NCBI GenBank assembly: GCA_045105075.1
Contig: JBGCDD010000203.1
Location: forward strand, 1-8,304
DNA: 8,304 nt
Source: JBGCDD01 sp045105075
GTDB taxonomy: Bacteria; Pseudomonadota; Alphaproteobacteria; Rhodobacterales; Rhodobacteraceae
Direction: 5' to 3'
The first letter of the stretch is position 1. The number at the start of each line of letters is the position of its first letter. Below the pieces are notes generated by a model. The model saw only the letters and a list, made by a program, of their open reading frames with translations, was not told the DNA's origin and did no database searches. The translations under genes were made by a program, and so were the position numbers. Below, one piece after another: positions 1-6,166 of the stretch.

Positions 1-471
1 AAATGCGCTCTGAATTCATGCCGGATAGAATGTAGCGAAAACCTATACCTTCATCGTCAATAAGATTGACGGCAGGCACACGAAGATTGTCAAAGAGCAC
101 TTCGGTTGTGTCGTGGTTCATCATGGTGCGGATCGGGCGGATGGTCAGGCCATTGCTCAAAGCGTCGCGCATGTAAGACGCAAAGACCTTGGGTTTTCTT
201 CATGCCCTCGCTCAGCTGCGTGGCAAGCGCCTGCATTGGCACCAGATTTGTGGATTTCTTCAAGGATTGCGGCCCCTGCGGACAACGGCAAACCCGCGCC
301 GCCTTACTCTTTGGGGATCAAAGCCGCCAGCCGCCCTGCATCGGTCAAGGCCCCCACGAACTCGCTTTGATAGGCCATTTCACGATCAAGGTTGCGCGAG
401 TATTCACCGGGGACGTTAGCACATAGCTTTGCGACCGCGTCGCGAAAATCGTCATAGGTCTCAATGGACAT
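1..471 (-). pseudogene. acyl-CoA dehydrogenase relic (5' part, three lesions, runs off left edge)
   Basis: Read on the minus strand from an ATG at 471-469, the first 55 codons give an acyl-CoA dehydrogenase N-terminus (starts MSIETYDDFRDAV; later LIPKE). A TAA stop (304-306) falls where the family normally has a Tyr before GGAGLPLS. Reading through it, the frame continues (AILEEIHKSGANAGACHA) to about 215. It then jumps to sequence typical of the middle beta domain (EGMKKTQGLCV, in another frame), so roughly 100 residues are missing at about 205-217. A further frameshift at about 173-176 restores the frame MRDALSNGLTIRPIRTMMN, TTEVLFDNLRVPAVNLI and GFRYILSGMNSERI, which stays open to base 1. 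The family is FAD flavoproteins of about 380-390 residues that dehydrogenate acyl-CoA thioesters; the missing part carries most of the FAD and substrate contacts. The gene is clearly dead. Its 3' part lies outside the window. It reads in the same direction as the LysR gene upstream of it, so they may once have been co-transcribed. Confidence 0.9.
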
Positions 472-572
472 TAGAGGCTCCGCGGGGCGGCTTTGAACAT
501 TTGGTTACGGAGCAACGAGCCTTAGCACAAGAAGACGTCTGTTAAATCAGCTATGCCAGATTTGAATGGCCA
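472..572. other. short intergenic spacer between regulator and acyl-CoA dehydrogenase relic
   Basis: About 100 bases between the LysR stop codon and the relic's start codon. I see no convincing hairpin terminator, no recognisable promoter and no small ORF with a ribosome binding site. It may simply have been the leader of the dead acyl-CoA dehydrogenase gene. Confidence 0.4.
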
Positions 573-1532
573 TTAGGCGACGCCCACGTCTTTGCTAGAG
601 TGTTCGGAATTGAAGTGACCGGACCAAACCCCGCTTTCACCCAGATCGCGCGCGCTTTGGGTCAACATGGCGCCCGCAAATTTCGCAAGTCTTGGCGTCG
701 CGCGATCTGCGGGATAGGACATCATCAAGCGTCGGATGGGCGACGGGTTGATCAGCGGGGCATGGGTCAATTCACCAGACTGGATATCGCGGTGGATCGG
801 GGCAATGGGCAAGATCGTCATGCCATGCCCGGATTTGACCAGATCCTTTAGGGTGGAATAGCTGTCTGCTTCGACGGTCACGTTCAGCTGAAATCCGGCG
901 CTGCTGCTGCTGTCTTCAAGACTTTTGCGCAACCCATGGCCGCCGCGGGGCAGAAGGAGGCGCTGATCCGCCAAGTCCGCAAAGCGAACCGGTTTAAGCG
1001 GGTCGAGTTTGGCCAAAGCAGGGCCGATCAAGTGCAGCATCTCTTCCAAAAGGTGCTGTGATCGCAAAGTGTGTGCGGACTTCGTCTCAAACAAGATCGC
1101 GACATCAACGTCGCCGCGTTGAAGCCAATCCAGCAGATAAGCGGAATAGGCGCTGACGGTCCTGAGGGTTGCGTCGGGGTGGCGCTGTGCAAAAACCTTG
1201 ACCAAAGGCTCCGTCAGGATATCGGCCACCGTGGGCGGCATCCCGATTGAAACATGGCCGCGCAGGGGCGCATCATCCGCAACGCAGGCACGGATTTCCT
1301 CAAGTTCACCCAACACACGGTAGGCGTTGCGGATCACGTCCTGGCCAGCTTCGGTTGTGACCATGCCGCGCCCGTGACGTTCGAACAGCCGAACGCCAAG
1401 CTCGTCCTCTAACATTCTGACCTGACGGCTCAGCGCTGGCTGCGCGATATTGAGCCTGTCAGACGCCTTGGACAGGCTGGCGAGTTCGTTGACATGAATG
1501 CGTGTGCGGAGTTGTGAAATTTCCGTTGCCAT
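573..1532 (-). CDS. LysR-type transcriptional regulator
   Basis: A 319-residue protein, the usual LysR size. The N-terminal winged helix-turn-helix is clear at about residues 16-50 (LASLSKASDRLNIAQPALS, then RQVRMLEDELGVRLFER), followed by the linker helix at about 55-90. The periplasmic-binding-protein-like effector domain is at about 90-300, with family-typical stretches GHVSIGMPPTV, DVDVAILFE and GHGMTILP. The ATG at 1532-1530 gives MATEISQLRT, the normal start position of the family; no strong ribosome binding site precedes it. The gene is transcribed divergently from the decarboxylase/aldehyde dehydrogenase run, the classic arrangement in which a LysR protein controls the neighbouring operon and its own gene from the shared spacer. 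The inducer cannot be read from sequence; by context it would be a substrate or intermediate of the adjacent pathway. The DNA-binding helices look complete, so I take the gene as functional. Confidence 0.95.
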   Translation of the reverse strand: MATEISQLRTRIHVNELASLSKASDRLNIAQPALSRQVRMLEDELGVRLFERHGRGMVTTEAGQDVIRNAYRVLGELEEIRACVADDAPLRGHVSIGMPPTVADILTEPLVKVFAQRHPDATLRTVSAYSAYLLDWLQRGDVDVAILFETKSAHTLRSQHLLEEMLHLIGPALAKLDPLKPVRFADLADQRLLLPRGGHGLRKSLEDSSSSAGFQLNVTVEADSYSTLKDLVKSGHGMTILPIAPIHRDIQSGELTHAPLINPSPIRRLMMSYPADRATPRLAKFAGAMLTQSARDLGESGVWSGHFNSEHSSKDVGVA

Positions 1533-1629
1533 ATAATTTCGGCAAATCTGTTAAAGAAAAAGGATCGATGTTATTTGTTTGCGGCAAGGCTAGGGTGGAT
1601 CGAAGCCAATCCCTTTCACAGGAGGATCT
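1533..1629. promoter_or_regulatory. divergent promoter/operator region between LysR gene and decarboxylase operon
   Basis: This AT-richer 97-base spacer lies between two divergent genes and must carry both promoters. It contains two copies of the 9-base pattern TTNCGGCAA: at 1537-1545 (TTTCGGCAA) and 1579-1587 (TTGCGGCAA). They are 42 bases apart start to start, about four helical turns. The second copy is palindromic around its centre (TTGC-G-GCAA). LysR proteins usually occupy two sites in such a spacer, so these are candidate operators; the assignment is inference. I could not identify -35/-10 boxes with confidence. Confidence 0.5.
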
Positions 1630-1635
1630 GTGGTG
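1620..1635 (+). promoter_or_regulatory. strong ribosome binding site and tandem GTG starts of the decarboxylase alpha subunit
   Basis: A perfect AGGAGG at 1620-1625 is followed by two adjacent GTG codons at 1630 and 1633. Spacing is 4 bases to the first and 7 to the second, so the second GTG (1633) is the more likely start. The difference is one residue. Confidence 0.75.
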
Positions 1636-2184
1636 AAGACTGCCGTGCCCCAAGCCCCCAAACCCGTGCGCGATCTGGACGTTGAATGGCCAGAGGCTGT
1701 TTTTGAAACGCTTCAGGCGGCGGATGTGACCCACATGTCCTACGTGCCCGATGCAGGCCACACGACGCTGATCAACCTTTTCACGGCCGACAAAAACGCG
1801 ACATCCAATGTACTGACCACCGAAGAAGAAGGCATCGCGATCGCGACCGGTGCGTGGCTGGGCGGGCGACGCAGTGTTGTGCTGATGCAGTCCTCTGGCG
1901 TGGGCAACTGTATCAATATGCTGTCCTTGCCGATTCAGACGCGCGCGCCCTTGCTGATGCTTGTTACGATGCGCGGCGAGTGGAACGAATTTAACCCATG
2001 GCAGGTGCCGATGGGCCAAGCGACAAAGGCCTGTCTTGAGGCGATTGGGGTTACTGTCCTGCGGGCGGAAACCGGCCCCGATCTGGTCGAAATCGTCGCG
2101 CAAGCCGCCACCATGGCCTATGAAGCGGACGGCCAGATTGCTGTCCTGATCAGCCAGCGGTTGCTCGGCAAGAAGAAGTGGTAG
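1633..2184 (+). CDS. ThDP-dependent 2-oxo-acid decarboxylase, alpha (PYR-domain) subunit, ComD-like
   Basis: About 183 residues, the size of a free-standing PYR domain such as the alpha subunit of sulfopyruvate decarboxylase (ComD). The segment TTEEEGIAIATGAWLGG (about residues 62-78) carries the glutamate cluster expected to include the one that activates the thiamin pyrimidine ring. It is followed by LMQSSGVGNCINMLSL, matching the LMQNSGLGN signature of the sulfopyruvate/phosphonopyruvate decarboxylase branch, and by NPWQVPMGQATK. The partner gene begins at the stop codon, so the two chains should form a heteromeric enzyme with active sites at the PYR/PP interface. The expected reaction is decarboxylation of a 2-oxo acid to an aldehyde. 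Sulfopyruvate and phosphonopyruvate are the known family substrates, but no sulfonate- or phosphonate-specific gene lies in the window, so I give no symbol. It is the first gene of the run divergent from the LysR regulator and probably LysR-controlled. The fold and branch are secure; the substrate is not. Confidence 0.88.
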   Translation: MKTAVPQAPKPVRDLDVEWPEAVFETLQAADVTHMSYVPDAGHTTLINLFTADKNATSNVLTTEEEGIAIATGAWLGGRRSVVLMQSSGVGNCINMLSLPIQTRAPLLMLVTMRGEWNEFNPWQVPMGQATKACLEAIGVTVLRAETGPDLVEIVAQAATMAYEADGQIAVLISQRLLGKKKW

Positions 2185-2189
2185 ACCTA

Positions 2190-2777
2190 ATGAGCAGTGA
2201 AACAATGAACCGCCGTGACGCTGTCGCAAAACTGCTGGATGCGCGCAACGGGGCTTTGGTTGTAACCGGGCTTGGCTCTCCGAGCTATGATGTCCACGCG
2301 CACGGCGACACCGATGACAACTATTATCTATGGGGTGCGATGGGGGGTGCTGCGCTCACTGGGCTTGGTCTCGCTCAAGCGCAACCAGAAAAGCGGGTGA
2401 TGGTCATCACTGGTGACGGTGAAATGCTGATGGCGTTTGGCGCTTTGGCCACAATATCAGTCGCAAAGCCTAAGAACCTCGATATCGTCGTGCTGGACAA
2501 CCAGCATTTTGGCGAGACGGGCATGCAAGACAGCCACACCGGCCAAGGCATTTGTTTCGCGTCCGTTGCAGAGGCCTGCGGGTTTGAGGCGACGCGAGAG
2601 CTGCGCAATCTCGCCGAGGTCGATGGGCTATGTGAGGAGCTGCAACAGCCCGCAACAGGTCCGCGTCTGTTTGTGTTGAAGATTGACGCAACGAACCTGC
2701 CACGGTCACTTCCGCCCCGCGATGCGACCTATATCAAGACACGCTTGCGCGCCCATCTGGGTTTTGCGCCCTGCTGA
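2190..2777 (+). CDS. ThDP-dependent 2-oxo-acid decarboxylase, beta (PP-domain) subunit, ComE-like
   Basis: About 195 residues, equivalent to the free-standing PP domain of ComE. The ThDP/Mg-binding motif is intact: GDGEMLMAFGALATI, then 26 residues after GDG comes the metal-ligand Asn in VVLDN (GDG at about 75-77 and Asn at about 104 from this start). YLWGAMGGAALTGLGLA and FGETGMQDSHTGQG are also characteristic of the family. The start is uncertain. An in-frame GTG at 2178 overlaps the end of the alpha gene (GTGGTAG), ATG 2190 lies 5 bases after its stop, and ATG 2205 is also possible. I prefer 2190, which begins MSSETMNRRDAVAKLL. No strong ribosome binding site is visible, so translation is probably coupled to the alpha subunit. 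Together the two chains reproduce one complete decarboxylase active site. The aldehyde product would be handed to the aldehyde dehydrogenase 15 bases downstream. Confidence 0.87.
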   Translation: MSSETMNRRDAVAKLLDARNGALVVTGLGSPSYDVHAHGDTDDNYYLWGAMGGAALTGLGLAQAQPEKRVMVITGDGEMLMAFGALATISVAKPKNLDIVVLDNQHFGETGMQDSHTGQGICFASVAEACGFEATRELRNLAEVDGLCEELQQPATGPRLFVLKIDATNLPRSLPPRDATYIKTRLRAHLGFAPC

Positions 2778-2792
2778 GAAAGAACCTGCACC

Positions 2793-4265
2793 ATGATCCA
2801 GTTTGAAAACCTTGTCGGTGGCCAAAGCGTTCCTGCACGAGAAACCTTTGAAAGTTTCGATCCCTATACAGGCAAGCCTTGGGCGCTGATCCCTGCGCAG
2901 ACCCCTGATGATGTGGACCGTGCGGTTGGGGCGGCAAAGGCCGCGTTCAAATCCCCTGACTGGCGCGGGCTGACCGCGACGGCGCGGGGCAAACTGTTGG
3001 TCAAATTCGCGGACATTCTATCGGCCCACGTCACCCGGTTGGCTGAGCTTGAAACCCGCGACAACGGCAAACTGCTGGCAGAGATGTCGGTGCAGGTTGG
3101 CTATCTGCCTGAATGGTATCGCTATTTCGGCGGGCTGTGTGACAAGATCGAAGGGGCCGTGTTGCCCATCGATAAGCCCAATATGTTCGCCTACACCAAG
3201 TCAGAACCCTTGGGTGTGATCGCGGCGATTGTGCCGTGGAACTCTCCGCTTTTGCTTTTGACATGGAAGCTGGCGGCGCTGTTGGCGGCGGGCAACACGG
3301 TCGTGATCAAACCGTCTGAACATGCGGCCGCCTCAACGCTTGAATTCGTGAAACTGTTCAAAGAGGCCGGGTTTCCCGACGGTGTGGTCAACACCGTGAC
3401 AGGCATGCCAATGGAAGTTGGCGCGCCTTTGGTGTCGCACCCGGATGTCGCCAAGGTGGCCTTTACTGGTGGTGAAGCGGGGGGAAAGGCGATTTACACA
3501 GCGGCAGCACAGGACTTTAAGCCCGTCACGTTGGAGCTGGGCGGCAAATCCGCCAACATCATCTTTGATGACGCGGACGTGGACAACGCGGTCAAAGGCG
3601 CGATTTCGGGCATCTTTGCGGCCTCTGGTCAGACCTGTATTGCCGGATCGCGCCTGTTGGTGCATCGCTGCGTGCATGACCGCGTTGTTGATGGCGTCGT
3701 GGCCTTGGCCAAAACCGCCCGCATCGGCAATCCCGCACTGAAAGAAACCCAAGTCGGCCCGGTCACAACCCTGCCACATCGCAAAACCGTGCTGTCCTAT
3801 ATGGATGTCGCCAAAGGCGAAGGCGCAGAGGCTGTTCTAGGTGGCGGTACGCCGGATGGCGCTGACCTGAAAGACGGCTGGTTTGTCGAACCCACGATTT
3901 TCACAGGTGTGACCAACCAGATGCGGATCGCGCGCGAAGAGGTCTTTGGCCCAATCCTGTCGATCATCCCCTTTCACGATGAGGATGAGGCGTTCGAAAT
4001 TGCCAATGACAGCCCGTATGGACTGGCTGCGGGCGTCTGGACCCAGAACATCGGGCGGACATATCGTGCCGCCGACGCGCTTGAGGCGGGCACCGTTTGG
4101 ATCAACACCTACCGCGCGGTTAGCTTTATGGCGCCTTTTGGTGGCTACAAACGGTCAGGCATTGGGCGTGAAAGCGGGCAAGAGGCAATCAATGCTTACC
4201 TGCAAACCAAAACCGTCTGGATCGACGCACTTGGGGAAACCGCCAACCCCTTTATCATCCGGTAA
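2793..4265 (+). CDS. NAD(P)+-dependent aldehyde dehydrogenase
   Basis: A full-length, 490-residue ALDH-superfamily enzyme that oxidises an aldehyde to a carboxylic acid. The key residues are present: oxyanion Asn150 (VPWNSPLLL), the cofactor-binding segment VVIKPSE with Lys173, the general base Glu248 (TLELGGKSANIIF), the nucleophile Cys282 (GQTCIAGSRLL) and Glu383 in REEVFGP. The Rossmann turn reads FTGG (224-227), where the commonest form is FTGS. The C-terminal bridging part is complete (APFGGYKRSGIGRE). It follows the decarboxylase beta gene by 15 bases and is followed 3 bases later by the oxidoreductase relic, so it sits mid-operon. The obvious partner role is oxidation of the aldehyde released by the ThDP enzyme. 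If that aldehyde were sulfoacetaldehyde this would be a SafD-like step; the sequence alone does not show it, and a general betaine-aldehyde or semialdehyde activity is equally possible. Confidence 0.95.
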   Translation: MIQFENLVGGQSVPARETFESFDPYTGKPWALIPAQTPDDVDRAVGAAKAAFKSPDWRGLTATARGKLLVKFADILSAHVTRLAELETRDNGKLLAEMSVQVGYLPEWYRYFGGLCDKIEGAVLPIDKPNMFAYTKSEPLGVIAAIVPWNSPLLLLTWKLAALLAAGNTVVIKPSEHAAASTLEFVKLFKEAGFPDGVVNTVTGMPMEVGAPLVSHPDVAKVAFTGGEAGGKAIYTAAAQDFKPVTLELGGKSANIIFDDADVDNAVKGAISGIFAASGQTCIAGSRLLVHRCVHDRVVDGVVALAKTARIGNPALKETQVGPVTTLPHRKTVLSYMDVAKGEGAEAVLGGGTPDGADLKDGWFVEPTIFTGVTNQMRIAREEVFGPILSIIPFHDEDEAFEIANDSPYGLAAGVWTQNIGRTYRAADALEAGTVWINTYRAVSFMAPFGGYKRSGIGRESGQEAINAYLQTKTVWIDALGETANPFIIR

Positions 4266-4268
4266 GCC

Positions 4269-4910
4269 ATGAGCCGCGAACACGTCGTCATTGTCGGCGG
4301 CGCGATCCTTGGGTCTTTCTGCGCATGGTCTCTGCGTGATCAGGGATTTGTGGGCAAGATCACTGTGATTGAGAAAGACGCGAGTTATCAATACTGCTCA
4401 ACCGCCCTGTCTGCCGCCTGCATTCGGTTGCAATTTGCGACACCACTGAACATACACATGAGCCTTTTTGGCGTCGACTTTCTGCGCACCGTCAAGGCGG
4501 ATCTCGGGCCAGACACGGTGCTGGACTGTGAGTGCTGTGTCTTGGCGGCCGGGGCGTGGTCGGGGGCTTTGGCAAGGACCCTGGACATTGATCTGCCAGT
4601 CGTAGCAAAGAAACGCACAGTGTTTAACTTCACGGCACCGGTTGATGGCAGCGGATTGCCGATGTTCTTTGACACATCTGGGTTCTGGATGCTCCCCAAA
4701 GGCCATGAATTTATCGGTGGCATTTATCCTTCCCCAAAAGACGACACAGATGCGTTTGGAGACTTTGAGCCGCATCATCACCTTATGGAAAACGAGTTCT
4801 GGCCCGCCTTGGTGACCCGTATTCCTGCAATGGAAGAGCTGCACCTGATCAGCAGCTGGGCTGGGCACCACGAGAATAACACACGGGACAACAACGGGAT
4901 CGTTGGTCCG
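4269..4910 (+). pseudogene. DAO-type FAD-dependent oxidoreductase relic (internal and C-terminal deletions)
   Basis: The N-terminus is a DAO-family FAD-binding fold: HVVIVGGAILGSFCAWSLR with the dinucleotide motif at 10-15, then ITVIEKD ending the second strand, then STALSAACIRLQFATPLN. At about residue 82 (near base 4515) the sequence jumps from DLGPD directly to CVLAAGAWSG. In intact members these are more than 100 residues apart, so a block of the FAD and substrate domains is gone, in frame. The sequence then continues as family (KKRTVFNFTAP, GHEFIGGIYPSP, SSWAGHHENNT, NNGIVGPH). The usual C-terminal glycine-rich FAD-contacting segment is absent: at about 4910 it breaks into a short-chain dehydrogenase. 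The open frame continues by chance to a TGA at 4962-4964. Intact relatives are about 380-400 residues; about 215 remain. The protein cannot be active. The ancestor probably oxidised an amine or amino acid, possibly supplying an imine or 2-oxo acid to the decarboxylase upstream. Confidence 0.88.
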
Positions 4911-5392
4911 CATGTGCCGAGCGCCTGCTGGCCGACGGGGCCAAGGTTGTCTTGGCTGGCATGAATCTTGAAGCGGTCACAAAAACTGCACTAGAAATTG
5001 GGGCAGGGGACACGACTATCGTAGTGCAAACAGATGTGGCCGATGTTGCGGCGGTCGATGCGCTCATCGTCAAAGCTGTGGAAACGTTCGGCGCATTGGA
5101 CATCATGGTCAACAACCCAGGCATCGCACCGATCCTTGATTGGCTTGATGTCACCGAGGAGATTTACGACCGCACGATGAACGTGAACCTCAAGGGCGCG
5201 TTCATCTCTGACGCTGGCCACCAAGCCATCCTTTCACGCACGCCTTTGGGGCGCTACAGTGAACCGTCCGAGATCGCCTCTGTCGTGTCTTTCCTTGCCA
5301 GCGACGATGCCTCTTGTATCACCGGTGAGACGATTTAACCCGACGGAGGTCGCCGCGTGCTGAACGACACAGTGCCTGTAAAGGAAGCATAA
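4910..5392 (+). pseudogene. short-chain dehydrogenase/reductase relic (N-terminus and catalytic core deleted, nonsense codon)
   Basis: SDR-like sequence starts in frame at 4910 (ACAERLLADGAKVVLAGMN), so the preceding TGxxxGIG cofactor motif and start codon are missing, removed at the junction with the oxidoreductase relic. It continues with VVQTDVADVAAV, the DIMVNNPGIAP segment (normally NNAG) and NVNLKGAF. Near 5201-5215 it jumps to GHQAILSRTPLGRYSEPSEI. The missing block of about 80-100 residues carries the catalytic Ser and the YxxxK motif. A TAA at 5336-5338 interrupts the typical ending GETIYPDGG at the Tyr position. Reading through it gives PDGGRRVLNDTVPVKEA and the original stop, TAA 5390-5392, just before pxpA. 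The gene therefore has three independent inactivating lesions. An open stretch with a possible TTG start at 4952 remains, but a 128-residue product would have neither a cofactor turn nor a catalytic triad. The ancestor was probably an NAD(P)-dependent alcohol/ketone oxidoreductase of the same pathway. Confidence 0.9.
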
Positions 5393-5393
5393 C

Positions 5394-6158
5394 ATGGCCA
5401 GTATCGATTTGAATTCTGACCTAGGCGAGGGGTTTGGCCCTTGGTCGATGGGCGACGATGCCACGATGCTGTCTATCGTCACTTCCGCCAATGTGGCCTG
5501 CGGTGGCCATGCCAGCGATCCAGAGACGATGTTCAAGACCTTGGTGTTGGCGCGCGACAACGGCGTGGCGGTTGGCGCGCATCCCGGTTTCAATGATCGC
5601 GAAGGTTTTGGCCGCCGTTTGATCCCGATGCCCGCCGATGAAATTGGACGCATGTGCGCAGCCCAGATCGGGGCGCTTCAGGGGATTGCAGCCCAGGTCG
5701 GCGTGCCTGTGGCTTATGTGAAACCGCATGGCGCTCTTGGCAATCTGGCGGCCCGCGATCGCGCTGTTGCGGATGCCATCGTTGCTGCCGCGCAAAGGAT
5801 CGATCCGACGCTGGCTATTCTCGCGATTTCCGGCACACAAAGCGAGCAAGCCGCGCGGGCCGCCGGAGCGCCGGTTTATTCAGAGATTTTCGCCGACAGA
5901 GGGTATTTGTCATCCGGCCAGCTTGTGCCGCGCGGCCAAGACGGTGCGATGATCCATGACGCTGCCGAGGCGTCAAAGCGGTTGATTGCTTTTCTTGACA
6001 GCGGGCTGATGCCTGTTGTTGATGGCAGCCCTATTGAACTTGCCGCGCACTCGATCTGTGTCCACGGCGACAGCCCCGGCGCGGTCGCAATGGCGCGCGA
6101 TATTCGGGATCGCCTGACCGCACATGGCGTTGACATCGCCCGTTTTACCCAAGTCTGA
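5394..6158 (+). CDS. pxpA: 5-oxoprolinase subunit A (LamB/YcsF family)
   Basis: A complete 254-residue member, the normal family length. Conserved blocks in order: DLNSDLGEGFG (5-15), ANVACGGHA (32-40), GAHPGFND (61-68), VKPHGALGN (109-117), SEIFADRGY (163-171) and ICVHGD (221-226). PxpA acts in the cytoplasm with PxpB and PxpC to hydrolyse 5-oxo-L-proline (pyroglutamate) to glutamate using ATP. 5-Oxoproline is a damage product that forms spontaneously from glutamine and glutamate. The ATG at 5394 follows the original stop of the SDR relic by one base and has AAGGA at 5381-5385, eight bases upstream, supporting this start. Since its promoter is not obvious locally, it is probably still transcribed from the upstream operon, through the two relics. 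An alternative is that this catabolic-island copy acts on a related lactam. Confidence 0.95.
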   Translation: MASIDLNSDLGEGFGPWSMGDDATMLSIVTSANVACGGHASDPETMFKTLVLARDNGVAVGAHPGFNDREGFGRRLIPMPADEIGRMCAAQIGALQGIAAQVGVPVAYVKPHGALGNLAARDRAVADAIVAAAQRIDPTLAILAISGTQSEQAARAAGAPVYSEIFADRGYLSSGQLVPRGQDGAMIHDAAEASKRLIAFLDSGLMPVVDGSPIELAAHSICVHGDSPGAVAMARDIRDRLTAHGVDIARFTQV

Positions 6159-6166
6159 GCCGAAAC

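Noticed and set aside
106..426. Three overlapping plus-strand open frames (76-106 codons)
   Set aside because: The opposite strand carries recognisable acyl-CoA dehydrogenase pieces. The plus-strand frames are Cys/Arg/Pro-rich, mutually overlapping and have no ribosome binding site.
1459..2229. 256-codon minus-strand open frame opposite the decarboxylase alpha gene
   Set aside because: It is antisense to a gene with clear ThDP-family motifs, has low-complexity His/Arg/Gly-rich content, no family pattern and overlaps the LysR start region. It is a shadow of the GC-rich coding strand.
1633..2777. Naming the ThDP genes comD/comE (sulfopyruvate decarboxylase)
   Set aside because: Motifs fit that branch, but no sulfonate gene is in the window and substrate specificity cannot be read from the sequence, so only family-level names are used.
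4952..5338. A functional small SDR protein starting at TTG 4952
   Set aside because: It lacks the glycine-rich cofactor motif, the catalytic Ser and YxxxK, and ends at a nonsense codon inside a family-typical ending. It is a relic.
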